Positions 49,773 to 62,534 of a DNA stretch of 64,000 bases are shown piece after piece. The notes under the pieces are model-generated. The model was not told the DNA's origin, did not search any database, and worked only from the letters and a program-made list of their open reading frames with translations. Source of the stretch: Aptenodytes patagonicus (lineage: Eukaryota; Chordata; Aves; Sphenisciformes; Spheniscidae); NCBI RefSeq assembly GCF_965638725.1, contig NC_134951.1, positions 78,929,068 through 78,993,067 of the forward strand. Direction: 5' to 3'. Position 1 is the stretch's first letter; each line of letters starts with the position of its first letter. The position numbers and the translations under genes are program-made.

Positions 49773-51069
49773 GATTCTAGTATGTTGAAACATTCCTAGC
49801 CTACTGCTGTGGCTTTGGCATTTTGCATTACGAGGCACTGTTCTGACATGGGTCAGGCTATAAGCAAGGAAAGGTCTTTGCCTGCTTATTATCCATTTTC
49901 AGTAAATATTTTCTTTCAAGGATAAAAAGTATAATGGCCTTTATTTCCTTTTTGATACATTGGGGATTTTTACAAGCAACTTCCCTAAACATTAGTGGGA
50001 GTCGTGTAAATTATATCATGGTGTCAAATAGGGATATCCTGTTTGTGACAAGTGACAACTGCCTGTAATTTAACAGTAAAGAATTTGTAGCAGAGTCTAA
50101 GAGAAAGTAAACGTCCTACCACTGCTTCCAGCCTGACCAGAAGGTTTTTTATTTGGCTATGCACAAACTGTTAAGTATGAATAGTTATGGTTATTATTTG
50201 TCTATTTCTAATCCAGTTCAAACTTCTGGTTTCCAGCCTGTTTTACAAGTCTGTAAATAATTTTTTTGACCTACCCCTCTGTTATCTCTCTTCCGCTGCC
50301 CACCTTGCTCTCTACGCTTTGCCAAATCTCGTCTTGCCTTCCCACTCTTGAATTCATGCTTTCTTTCCTTCTGCTTCTTGTGCTTGAAGAAGTCTCCCAC
50401 TTTCCATCTGCCAACTGCTTTCTTTTCTTTCATGAAACACCAGACTTCAGGATTTTGTCCTATTTCTTCCTCAGTAATATTTCTGTAGTATCACTGCTTG
50501 AAGTGTTCTCTCCTTGCAGTTTACAGTGTCTTATTTGGTGTTTTCAGAGTCCCATTTGAATAAGTGATGCCACAAAACTGAGAAGCATCCTCTATACTTA
50601 ATATTCATATAATATTTAGGCAATAATTTTAATATATTTTGATTAATTAACATAAATACAATTAAATCTTGGAACAGCATGAGCCTGTAGGGTATAGCCT
50701 ATTTGCTGTTCCTTTTCCCCATTTTAATCACCCCAGTGCCAGTAGATTACTTTTCTTCCTACATGGTAGGCATTGATTAGTGCAACCAGTTTGTCAGGGC
50801 TCGTGTTTCTTCCTCCGACTTGCTCTTCTGCTGTGGGCATGTCACTGGGCTGAGATTCACCTCATCTAAATTCAGCTATATACTGTGTAGACATCTACAG
50901 CAGGACTAATTGTCCACACCCCACTTTTAGGTGCGATTCTTCTGGCCTACATTAGACACGTGTTCTGTTTCAGCGTGAGATGAGTTTTGCCCTACAAATG
51001 TCTATTTTTTCCAGTGACAATGGAAAATCTAGACAACTAGCAGACTGAAGTCATAGGAACTCTACATCC

Positions 51070-51145
51070 AGTGTCTCTCTATGCCTCATTTTCCCTATCT
51101 ATAAAATAGCCGGGCATTTTGTGAGGCTTAATTAGTGGCTTTAGA
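51070..51145 (+). repeat. Probable MIR SINE relic near PRKN exon 11
   Basis: The order tgcctcattttccctatctataaaatag, then tttgtgaggcttaattagt, matches the MIR 3' half (GCCTCAGTTTCCCCATCTGTAAAATGGGG.. TGTGAGGATTAAATGAG). It ends about 180 bp from the exon 11 donor. Confidence 0.5.
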
Positions 51146-51321
51146 ACTAAGTGATTTAGATTTAGATAATTTAGATAAAGTGACAGAGGGAAGATTCAAG
51201 CTCTGTGTGCTCTCCCTCTCTTGGAATAATAGTGTGCGTATGTACACATGCACATTCATACATTTATATTGTAAAATGAATTTTAAAAGACAGTTAATTA
51301 CGAGATATCTAATAAAGTTAC

Positions 51322-51439
51322 CATTTTTTTCTACTGGAATATTGCAGCTGGGGCATGGCTTGGTTGTCTTCTTGATTGTTTCTCTAGATGCCTCTTCCCA
51401 TCGAGCTTGCATGGCTGCATGTTCATCGACTACGTATTC
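51322..51439 (-). CDS. PRKN: PRKN (parkin), exon 11
   Basis: The exon is 118 nt, the known length of human exon 11. It follows a strong acceptor (ttcttctctctctttgcag) and ends AATG with donor GTAACT. The translation begins [14 protein letters not shown], which aligns with the human REP element (residues 390-403), and then [24 protein letters not shown]. Trp403, which anchors REP on RING1, is kept. The first two RING2 zinc ligands (Cys418 and Cys421) are kept in KPCPSC. The phase is 0 at the start and 1 at the end, and it joins exon 12 in frame. Apart from a few REP residues, it is very close to human. Confidence 0.96.
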
Positions 51440-54400
51440 CTGCAAAGAGAGAGAAGAACCACCTGTGGGCACAATACTGAAAGGCTGCGCTGGGACATGG
51501 TGTCTACACTGAAGTGGTAACTATTTACCCGCGAGAAACAGACAGGAGTGACTGCAAGGCCAGGTAGGCTGGACTTTGTGAGAGATGCAGAAGTTTTGCT
51601 TCAAAATGCAAACTTATTTTCTCCCAGTGTGCACAACGTGTATTGGGTTAGATCCCGAGCTGTGGGATAGCAGGGGGAGCTGCAGCAGCTGGAGTGTGTG
51701 CCATCCTGGGGGTCCTTCCTACATCCAGCTGCAGCATAGGCTGCATCCTCCCCACTGCTCCCTGCCCCGAGTGGCAGGCAAAGCCCTGGCAGGAGGACAC
51801 GGGGGCATCAATCCATGCTGCAAATGCACGAAGGCAGGTAAAGCAAAAGGCAAGGCGAAGCAGGAGTCAGATGCACCCATCTGAGACATGACATGTTAGA
51901 CCCCATAGGTTTGATTCTGCTTCAGGGATTAAAGCCCTTCTTGCAAGAAAAGCAAAAACACCAAGGCAATGCAACACTTGATAATGCAGAATGGTGGGGT
52001 CCCTGGAAGGAAACTGTTTTTCATAATAAAGTGTACTCCTTTGTTTCAGAGGTCTAGATCTCATTCAAACATAAATCTATATAAATTTAAGGGGCCTTAA
52101 GAGGCGCAAAGAAGAAACACAAAAATTTTGGAGAAAAAGTAAAAAAAAAAACCCAGGGAACAATGAAAGCAAGTAGCTCCCCAGATAGAACAAGACGGAT
52201 GGAAAAAGTCATCATGAAGAGTGTTTTAAAAGGGACTCCTGTGTTTGTCCTATTTATGACTGGGACAAAATTACATAATCTGCACAGGTGTCCTACTTGG
52301 CAATTTCCTACCTAAAATGATAGTACAAGGACAAAAGAGATGGCAGTGCCTTGGGTCATTTCTGTCACGCAAGGTTGGCAACTATGTGAATAGCAGCTGT
52401 AAACAATGTATGTAGGTTCCAGCCTTGAAGTTCTGCTCTCTCCATTCGTAATGTGGGTTTTTTCAAGCATGTGGGAAAATTATGACCTTGAACTAAATTA
52501 TATGATTTGTAAAAATTCCCGTAACTTCTTTGTGTATACCTTCTAAATACTTGTAGGCTGTTATGTGGATAGACTTTTAATATTTATTTACATGGATAAT
52601 TTTTTTATATATTTATTTCTAATAAGACAGAAAAAGGAAATTGGCCTAACTTTTAAACATGCAACACAACCATAGCTCCTCTTGATTTCTGCTCAGCTAC
52701 TACTGATAAAACCTGTGAGTTGTTGCAGTGTCAGTGAGTAAGACCTAGATTTTATTTCTTGGCTGAAGTCACCTGAGTTAAAATGGAATAACAAAGAGCA
52801 ACATCTGCAGAAATTAATTTTCAGCTCATCTGGTGGCCATTGCAACATGCATCTTAAACCCCCCCTAGACTTTTTTAATCAGGAAACCTCAAAAATGTGT
52901 TTATGGTATTATTTCTTTTATTTTACTACCTACATCAGTCTCCTCAGCCCTTTAATCCCTTTTGTTGCTCCTCACTTAATATTCTCCAATTTGCCAGTAT
53001 TTTTGATGTAGATGTGACAAAAGTGAACAAAGTCTTCTCAGCTGTATCCTAGAAGTGACTTTTACTTTTAGCTCTCTGCTTCTGGAGAGGGCACTCAGCC
53101 CCGCACCCGGCTGGATTATTCAGCAATTCGGCAAAAAGATGACCTCTGTACAACGGTACATTCGTAAGTTCTGGGAAATAGAAAAAACCGCTCAGGCTAA
53201 TAGCAAAGAACATAATCTGGTATTGATCTTGCAACACCTTGATCTTTAAGGAAAGATGACTTCAGCAAGCAATCTGAGCTCACTCAGAGAGGCCTGAACA
53301 CAGGATGAGCAGAGTGGGGAACGCTAGACCTGGGCCTCAGTTTGCTCAGTGACAGAAGGAAGGTGATACTAATTTCATCTGGTTGTAACGGGAATTAATT
53401 TATTAACATTGCTAAAGATAATTCAAGATGAAAATCACTATAGTAGTGACAAAACATTGCTATTCTTTTCAGAATATTAGCTACATGAGAAGACCAGATG
53501 CATTTTTAATTTTTGTAGTCAACCCAGAAGAGCTTCATAGTGGCTCTGTTTTTCCCAAATAGTCCAAATCGAAACTGTGTGGTTCAATACTTGGAAACAT
53601 ACTTTTCCCCCGTCTTCATGTCTTTGTTGTGCCCTAATAGCAAATGACACTGAGGCAAAATTTCACATGCCAAATTGCTAATCTGATTTATATAAAGATA
53701 TTTGATCTTAGTTCTGAAAACAAATACAAACTTGGGAGAGCTTAGGAATAACTAAAATAAACAACTTCAAACTGCACATATGCAATTCACCAACAAAGAA
53801 CAAACTGCTGAAAACAGCAGAGTGAATTTTTACATTAGTATTTTCCATTGCAAAAATTCTAGCATGAAATAGATGCAGCGGCATGATATTTTCAGCCCAT
53901 CAGAGCTGAAGCATCCCTCCTATGCCGGGTCTTGCTGAATGCTAAGTAAAAAACCTACTGCTGCAGGAAGCAAATACAGAGAAATAGTACAGTGATGGAG
54001 TCCCTCCAATTCCGTAAAGAAATCATACCACACTGATCTATAAGCCTCCAGTGTTCGTGTGCTTTATTTAGTGCTCCACATACAATGACTGCAAGCACAC
54101 ATATATTTATCTACATTTTTTCCTGAAACAATAAAGGAAAGGTGCATGGCAGTTCACCATTACCAGTGCCTATTTAAATCACCTTCTTTCATCCTAAGCT
54201 AGCAAACCTAATCTTCTTGCCAATGGCCTGCGTGACAGAGCAGGTCTATGAAGCAGAGGCAGCTCTCACTTTATTTGGCCTTCCTGGTCTTGGATAGGAA
54301 GTTCAGAGATGCTCCAGGTGTGCATCATGTGCCAGTTTGCTGCGGACAGGAGACGTTGATCACTTGTGATGCTGACCCCACACAATATGCTCTAGTTCCT

Positions 54401-57400
54401 CAATTATTACAAAATACTTATCCCAGCACTAGTGAAAAGCTACTAGATTCCATCCATGCCACTTTATGAATAATTTTTTTGATTCTCAACTGTGCTGCAC
54501 ATTATGACCAGGAATGAATACCCATAAATAACAGGAAGCTACAGTAAGAGCTGTTGCAAGCATTTTTGAACATCCCCTTTGCAATATTCCCTTAGTGAGA
54601 TAGGGGAAAAAGTCTGTCTTGTTATCACTTGGTGACACTGAAGGACACAGGTTTACTTCTATTCTGTTTCTATGCTGAGTCCTTAGGAAAAGCTAACAGG
54701 GATAAAGAGACCAGAGACTGCTCAGTGCCATACAACAATACAAGAACATGTACATGGAAAGCTTTTTATGCAGTTAATCAATATCAGGCAGTACTGGAAA
54801 AAGTCCTACAGAGACAGAAAGCATCTTGAAATAGAAATAAAGTGTCCTTCTTAAAGCAGCATCTCATTCAGGTAATAGGGCACACATCGACTTGTTGGAA
54901 GAACTACATAAAGTAAACAAAGTGTGTGTTCACAGTCAGCAACTAAGAAGTACCGTCCCGATTAAAAACATTTGTGGCAAAACTTCTTGTTCAAAATACT
55001 GGAAGCATTAGATGTATAATGTTAAATTCTGACATCTACTGCGTTATATACTGTCTTATGTAAGCACACTTCTTTTATGATCATGCTTATTTTGCCTAGC
55101 ATAGACAACATCTGAAAACTGAAGCCCCTTGATTCAGAATAGAATATGAAGCTGTTAACATTATGTTGTGCTTAGCTTTAGTGAATGTAATTTTTGGACT
55201 CCTGCTTGTTTGCTGTTGGTGCTCAATTCCTTTCTGATAAACAAAAAAGCTGGTCACGCATAAAAAACATATCCTAGTGCAGCTTCCTTTACATCAGAAA
55301 TACCTTTCCTTTTGATCAGAAATGCCTGGTTTTAAGTTAATTTTCCTTGATAAAATAAGATTTTTTTAAAAAATAAATAGAAATATGTAAAATTCTGACT
55401 TTATATGAAATATAGCATTTTAAAAAGGCTTAGATATCTCAAAACAGAAAGTTTTACTCATTTTCTAGCACAAATGTGAGAACAACTGTGGATATTTGAA
55501 AGGGTTTGAAAGGAAGACAAAGAATAATTCATTGTACACAAAGCAATGTTCAACCCACCATAACATTTAGATTAACACAGCCCACTAATTATTTTGGGCT
55601 AGAGCTCTAAGCAAAAGCAGCCTCATCTGTTGAAGCGTGATCTACAAGAGATGGTGACAGTCCAACTTAAATTTCTCTTGTTTTCTCGACTTCTTCTGGG
55701 CTCTTTTATGAGCACGTTCACATGAATTAACCTCCTGTCGTGTTTAGTGGTGTCTTTTACTTCAGTTGTGGGGGAAAAATAGCAGACGTCTAGGGCACTA
55801 GATAGGCTAGAGGACCTTTGAAAAAAATCCATTATTTGAGTCACTTAAGAGTCAAAATCGCACAAAGAGAGATGCACATAGCTACAGGACCAGTGCTCTA
55901 GTCTAGAGGAAGATTCTGGCTAATCAAAACACTAAAAAATGGCTATAGATGTGGAACAGGAAAGATACCCATCAATGGGAATATGTTTCATGCACTGGAA
56001 AAATAGAGGTGTCAGTACCATACTGATCCAGTTAAACACATGGAGCAGTTTTGTGTGAGCCAATTTGTCTGGTATGGCTAGGGAATTCTGCCGTAAAAAA
56101 AGAGCTGCTTTGTGATGACAGCAATTAGCTATAATCAAAGTGATATACACAGGGTATTGTGTCTGATACAAGATGAAAGAGACTTTCACTAAATAAAATC
56201 GGAGAGCTCTGGTTTGGTGACACTGCATATCAAGGTTCTCACTCTGCATGTTGGGGCCATTCATATCAGCATGAATTAAATTCAGGTAGCTGGTGAATAC
56301 TGAATTTACACTGCTCTAAAGCAGAAAATCAAATCTAATACAGGTCATCCTTGTATAACCGTTTTCCACGAGTGGAATAAAGAACATGCATTCTCCCATA
56401 AGTGGTAACACAGCTGCAAATGACTGTCAGCTTAACCTCATAAACAAAAGCAGCCTGTCACGTCTTTTTATTTTATTGCTGCCCAAAATAGGAAAGCTAA
56501 AATTCTCTCTCTATAGTTCCCATCTATTTCTCATTAGACAGAAAGTTAAGACCTATTCTCAGATTTCCTCCGGTGCACCTTTATTTATAACATAGGGATT
56601 AATTTTACAGGACATCTCCTGGTTATAGTTATTTTTCTTGCTCCTTTAATTAGGCATCTGTGGGTTGAATGTCCTGTGCTTGACATTGTGAATTCAGCAG
56701 CTACTAAACCCCTGAGCCTCAGTTTCTTTTCCAATTGTTTAAGATACTTTAGAAATCAAACTAGGTGTACCATTTTTTTGTACAGCCATATTTTATTTAA
56801 CTTTTTAAATTTATCTGATGGAAAAAAAATCAATGGTCTAATAATAGATGTTCCACATTTCATACTGTGACTCAGGACTCATTGAAAGATGTTATGTATG
56901 ATGAACCTCCTCAGTAGCTTTTTCTTTCACTAAAATGCAGTGAAATAATTCATGATTTTTGTGGTCAGCGTTTACGATTTAGCATTTTGATTAATTTTCC
57001 CCCTTTTTCGAGTAGAGAAAGAAGTTTACATAGAAATGCTGCGTGTTTCTCATTTTAACTCTTGCCTGTAGCACACCATTTCAAATACCTCACCTTCTGT
57101 TTTCCACTGTTCTAAAAGCAGTAAGGAAATTTTGCCAAAATAGTGAAGGAACAATTCTGAAAGTGATATTTGCAATATTTAGAGCATAAACACAAAATGC
57201 TGATAACCAAGAACTGATTCAGAAGGTCACGTAACTATGGAGTCCAATATAATATATATGTTTTCCCTAACAACTCATCCTTCACTGAAGGTTCAAACAA
57301 AAAAGGAGCTTGCTACTTCCTTCATACAGTAAGTCAGGAGACATATGCAATTCCATAATTTTGTCAGCATTATGTCTTTCTATTACAATTTAATATGCAC

Positions 57401-58639
57401 ATTGCATAGTTTTTCAATTCCACAACAATATTGTAAGAAACACATTGCACCAAGCCTGATTTTCATGAAGTGTTAGCTAAATATTTCATATCTTAGCATT
57501 ACAATAGTTCAGCTAAGGATATTTTGAAAACAACTTTATTAGGTAATTCCACATTAAAATCAAATTCTGAAATATCCTGTGCTCACAGTGGGCCAATATG
57601 TTCTGCTGCATAATTACAGCAAACCACCACATACATAGACACCAGGCTTCACAAACCCTACATGCTTGCTGGGAATCTACAGGCAGAATAGCATAAGAGA
57701 TTAGACAGATGTTGTTCAGTGGATGGGAAGGGAGGCCTGGCAAGCAATGTCTGTATGTTTTATACCACCTACTGGCAACTTCGAGATTTGCATACATGAG
57801 GCAATGGGAGGAAAAGATGGGCTGGAGGCTCACCTGCAGCCCAAGTGAGCTGGGAGCCTTTCCAGGAACTACATTACAAAAGACTTCAGCAGGGTGCCAG
57901 ATGATGTGACAGGCTTTCCTGGATGCATGCGCACACGCAGGCGTGCTTCTGTGCCACACGTGTGCAGCAAAAAGCATTTCTGGGAAGTGATCAAATGGGT
58001 CTGCTTCAGAGCTGATCGTTTGCCTGAGAGCTCATGACCGAGTTAGGTCTGAGCCCTGAAACTATGGTTAGGGTTGCAGTCAGGGCCCAGGTGACATGTA
58101 CTGATGAATAGGATCAGGTCTGGAAAAAATTATATCTCTGAGGTTTGCACTGACTCAGCCGAGGCACTGGACTACTTTTGGTTTGGTCTGATGGGTTCTC
58201 AGGCTGACAGGGCTTCTGGATAAGTTTTATACTGCCAGTGGCAGAAGAACAAAGTTAATATCTGGATCCTGCATCAGCTACCTGAGTACTGTAAGGACTG
58301 GGACTCAAATAGCAAATAGCTGAGGTTTGATTTGAAGATGGTAGGTTTGGGGATAGGCTTTGAGATTTGGGTGAGCAAGGCCTCCCAGCCTAGGGCTACA
58401 GCTGGGACAGGTAGCATCCCACAGGTTTGGAGTGGAGTTGAAGTTTTACAGCACTAGCTATAAACTTACACCTAAACTGATTGTAGATGAAGGTTTAGAA
58501 CAGGTAGCTTGGTGGCTCAGTAAAAATGCTGTTGCTGTTTCTTGTAAGAGGCCATAGCCCTTGTGCCAAGCCAGCACCACAGGCCTCAGAACCCATCAGG
58601 CTTTGTCTGGACTTGTCTTGGCCTGCCCTAGAGATTTGG
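51440..58639 (-). other. PRKN: PRKN intron 10, left part
   Basis: By position this is intron 10. Exon 10, which should encode FCRECKEAYHEGEC-like residues, was searched for by eye on the minus strand and not found. It contains a MIR relic (53325-53465). A 154-codon minus-strand frame (57513-57977) and several smaller ones have no family resemblance. Confidence 0.6.
53325..53465 (+). repeat. Probable ancient MIR SINE relic
   Basis: The sequence gacctgggcctcagtttgctca, then gtgatactaatttcat, ggttgtaacgggaattaatt and gctaaagataattcaagatgaaaatcactat follows the MIR 3' half and its tail in order. Confidence 0.5.
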
Positions 58640-59320
58640 TTTAGCAAGTGACAGCAATTATCTAATGACCAGGTGACTATTACCTATTTTGCTTTTGCTT
58701 TTGTATAATTTTGTATAATTGCGTGGTTTAACAATGTTACATGTATTTTTGTAACTAATAGACAGCAATGACAAATATAGGTATTATGGGTAGAATGAAC
58801 TGTCTCTGACCCCACAATAAAATGCTATGCAGAAGAGTAAAGGCATGGGATGACAGCAGAGGCCTTGAAAGCACAGGCACAAGATGATATGGGAGGCCCC
58901 AGCGCTATAAACAACTCTCTAGTGGTCAGTTACCCAAATGCAGCCTTGAGAGCTGGGCAGAAACAGTCTTAGTGATAACAAAGAGAACAAAGGCATAACT
59001 GACTTAGGTAAAACACACCACAGATAGCAAATTTGGATCCAATGTCGACTTGCAGACCAGTGAAGGAGTGTGTTAACAAAGATATAAAAGTGACCCCAAG
59101 AAGATCATACAGCGAGAAGGAAAAAACCCCACCAATATCGACATCATGTTCCTCCTGGTAAAGGACTCACTATGCCAGCCCCCGTCCCAGACTGCACCCG
59201 TTGATCCTAGGACCCAGAAAGACACTGGAAGGTTAAACATAACACCAGAGAAATGGGTGTTACTAGAAAGTTTCCATTTCCATTATTTTAACTATATATA
59301 ATTTGAACTATAAGTCCTAG
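58640..59320 (+). mobile_element. Possible decayed LTR-like block with TATA box
   Basis: This block has the order expected of an LTR: AT-rich start, cacaataaaatgct, then gatataaaagtgaccccaagaagatcatacagcgagaagg near 59080-59120, which reads like a TATA box and R start, then a C-rich part. Both flanks (about 58020-58640 and 59570-59960) share a different, G/T-rich style, as if split by an insertion. The ends and target duplication were not found, so this is tentative. Confidence 0.3.
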
Positions 59321-61105
59321 TGTTGTCATAAATGGACTAAAAATAGTTCTTCGATTAGCTTTCTAAGACTTTGATAAGAGTAACAATAATTTTTTTACTT
59401 TGCATATACAATGAACCTGGTCTGAAACGAACATCTTTAGCGGGTAATGAGATTTTCAATGTAATAAAATGGTGGAAATTCACACAACCTATTCTGTAAC
59501 CTGTGCGCAAGAAATTGGTAACAATTTTTAGCTGCACCAGCAGCTAAATATATATGTTTAGTAATGGATTTTCCTGGATTGCATGGTTTGCAGGGCCAGG
59601 TTGCTAGAACTAGCTGGAATTAAGGCTTAGACTAAGACTAGATATGGCCTGACAGGATTTTTAAGGAGCTTGGGTTGGAGCGTGGAGCAGAAGAGACCAC
59701 TGGGCAAGGTTTAAGACTTGAGCCACTGTGGACGTTTTATCTAGGCTTAGGTTTACAGCTGTTGCTGGCCTAGGGTTAACAGTGGAGCTTGTTCAAATGA
59801 GATGACCTGGATGTACGTCTGGGTCCTACAAAGGCTGCCAGACTGGGTTTGTAGGATGATGAAACAGACATCAGGTGTTCTTTTAGGTTCAAGCCTTTGA
59901 ATGCAGGTTATTGGAGGGATTTGTGTACAGCTGTACTATAGAAATCTATCATGATTTTTAATTTATTCTCTTTATTAAATTCACAGCAAAATCTGAAAAA
60001 GCAAACTTGCTAAAAAGCTCTTTTTATAATCGCATACTCATTGGCTTGGCACGACAAGATAGTCAGCAGCTAAAACCATCTTGGGGAAAGTTTGTCCATA
60101 GAACCATCTCTAAAACACACCTTTTTATAACCCATTTAATCCTGTTTGTGTCATTTTTTTCAAACATTTATATTTTTGTGCCCCACTTATTTACATATGC
60201 ACCACTTTTACATATGCACCACTTTTACATCAGTGTCATTGCTATTGCTGTTACAGTTTACCTTGCAGGTGTCTTATCAACATGCCTGGCACCAAAACAG
60301 TCCTGCGAGCTACACTGTACATGTTCAAATCTAATATGTGGTCACATTTTATTGTCCAGTTGCTAGTGAGCAAGGAGGTGCATTACTTATCCTGGTAAAA
60401 AGCAAACTGTCTAGAAAGGTTTTGTGCTAGGAAAGCTAGGCTAATTTTAAGCTGGGGTCTTACAGAGGAAGCTGGTTTATGGCTAGATTCCCCATCAGCA
60501 TAGGCTGTCTATGGGTGAGGTTAAAAGGGGCCAGGAAGCTTGGTTTTGTGGTGTATGTAGCAGGGACTATGCGGTTATTTCTAAATCTAAATCTGGCTGG
60601 AGTCACCTTTACTGTGTCATTAATTCCATCATGCACATTGTGCCTTTTAATCCATCAAATATGATTACTTCTCTCATCCCAAACTTCAAACAGCTCCAAG
60701 AGGCTGCAATGGTTTTAAAAGAAAGCTTGTCAACTGAAGTTGTCACAGATACATTTTAATTTCCCTGAAATTATGTAACACACACTAAGATGGGAAATAA
60801 TCAGCCCTGCACCAGTAAATGCTTAAGATGAGCTTTCAATGGCCTATCAGGGCTAAAAATTGACATTTCAGTAGAAAGAGGACATTTTATCCATCCCAAT
60901 GGGCCATGAAATATCTGTGCATAGATCTGAAAGATTGTGATATACCAGTATTTAAAGTTAGGCTACTCTCTGCATGCCTGCTGCTGAGTTTGCCTTTTCT
61001 ACCCCAAACAGCAAGCAATGCCCTCTAGCTTCCCACCATTATAAGGTCCAAACCCCTTTATTTCGAATAGCCTTAAGCACCACATGTGGCACCTGCTTTG
61101 TCCCT
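59321..61105 (-). other. PRKN: PRKN intron 10, middle part
   Basis: Non-coding. It contains a 17-bp tandem duplication (60192-60225) and G/T-rich sequence of unclear origin (59570-59960). Open frames reach 119 codons without resemblance to known proteins. Confidence 0.5.
60192..60225. repeat. Two-copy tandem repeat, 17 bp
   Basis: tacatatgcaccacttt occurs twice back to back (60192-60208 and 60209-60225), followed by the start of a third copy. Confidence 0.95.
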
Positions 61106-61830
61106 CTTGTGCTCCGCAGCTGCGGTTGCCCTCTTCCTTCCTCCTGCCAATTGACTCCATTCCCCCTTCCCTGCTGCCCTCCCTCCCTCCACAGTCCCAC
61201 CAGCTCCGCTCCCCCCTCTTGACCTCAGGCTTCCTCCTTACTCCTTCTGACATCTGGCCCAGCACAGGCCCCTTTCGCCACCACCATCTCTGCTTCCTGG
61301 ACCCTCCTTGTTGTCCCATGTCATCTCACAGGCTTATTCACTTTCGTCTCTCTTCCTTCTCTTTCTGGAGCTTCCACTGTATCTCTGAAAGCTCTTGGCT
61401 TTCACGGACACTTGAATGCCTCTGTATCAGCTTCTACCTCTCTTTCTGAGACATCTCCTTCTCCAAGGCTTCCCAAACTGGTGTCAGGCGCTGAGGGTAC
61501 CACCAGACCTTGCTGTCCCAGCCCAGTCCCCTGGGAATCCCCCCACCCTGCCCACGGCCCAGGACCCCATGTCAGCCCCTGGGGCTGTCAGCCTCTGCCA
61601 CAGCAACACAGCAGCAGGGCTGGGTCTCCAGCGCCCCACAGCCCTGCCCTGCCCGGCCACGAGCCCCACCAAGCCAGGCCCACACACAGGTCCACATCCT
61701 GTCCCGGCCTCAGCCCACCCTGTCCCCGGGCAGGTGCCAGGCCCTGCCCTGACAGACCCACGGGGAGCCCCAGGGAGCAGATGGCCCTTGTGGCACCCTG
61801 GCACACAGGCTGTTAGAGGGCTGCTTTGAG
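61106..61830. other. Pyrimidine-rich and GC-rich, CpG-poor block in PRKN intron 10
   Basis: 61106-61460 is strongly pyrimidine-rich on the plus strand (cct and tcc repeats). 61480-61810 is GC-rich with many ccagccc, ccctgcc and ggccc phrases but few CG pairs. Open frames of up to 137 codons run on both strands, because GC-rich DNA has few stops. I do not recognise it as a known repeat. It could be the decayed GC-rich part of an LTR or a degenerate minisatellite. Confidence 0.5.
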
Positions 61831-62529
61831 TGGCACCACAGCTCTTCCTGCTCTCTATGTTGCCATCAACTTCTGGCTACCCAATTCCTCCACAACAAGA
61901 CGCCTTTTTGGCTTTTCTTCCAGCTCTTTCACACTCCTCATGCTCCACCATCTTCATCAGCATCATGCTGACTTAGGCCTAAACCTGCCCGCAGTGTTTC
62001 CTCTCACACTGGGAATGTCAGGGACATGCAGGCATTTGCAGAAATGTGAAGACAACGGCAGGCCCTTTCACGATTGTAGCCACTAGAGGCGAAAATAAAG
62101 CCTGCATTTTTCTTACAGAAAATATTTTCCTGAGACCACATACCCTGCACTAGTTCCAGAGAGTAACAGTTTGGTGGCAGCATGTCTGGTTTACCCTGAA
62201 ATCTGAGCAGCCGGAGTTGTGACAATAAGATCTGTTTCTAAAATAAATGATATGGAAAGGATCCGGACAGGAGTCAAACTGCAGGAGCTAAACTGCAGGA
62301 GCTGAAGACAACCCTGGAAGTGTATTATTCCTACCTTGAAACAGATGATGGTCAAAGATAAAACAACCCTCACTGCCTGAACAAGCAGTACAATAATAGC
62401 AAGTTAACTCTGACACACAGAGTTGTGCACCTAGCAGGGGAGGGCCAAAGAGAACAAAATGGCTGAAAGCACAAGTGGATAAATGTTTAAATTAATCTCA
62501 GTGAGAAAGAGATGAAAACAGTCCCACAC
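61831..62529 (-). other. PRKN intron 10, between GC-rich block and solo LTR
   Basis: Unique DNA. A 14-bp unit aaactgcaggagct is duplicated in tandem at 62276-62303. Nothing else was recognised. Confidence 0.55.
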
Positions 62530-62534
62530 ACACT

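Larger units (their letters stand above)
47246..51321 (-). other. PRKN: PRKN intron 11
   Basis: This is 4076 bp between two well-bounded exons. It holds a perfect 20-bp palindrome (47612-47631), a three-copy repeat (48679-48800), an antisense-oriented-tail CR1 (49072-49772) and a probable MIR relic (51070-51145). No further exon was seen. Confidence 0.85.

Noticed and set aside
53049..53237. GCGAECP-like phrase as PRKN exon 9 or 10
   Set aside because: Only a few residues resemble the parkin GCGA segment. The flanking residues and splice sites do not fit, and the order relative to exon 11 would need exon 10 in between.
57513..57977. 154-codon minus-strand frame in PRKN intron 10
   Set aside because: It has no motif or family resemblance and no promoter or splice support.
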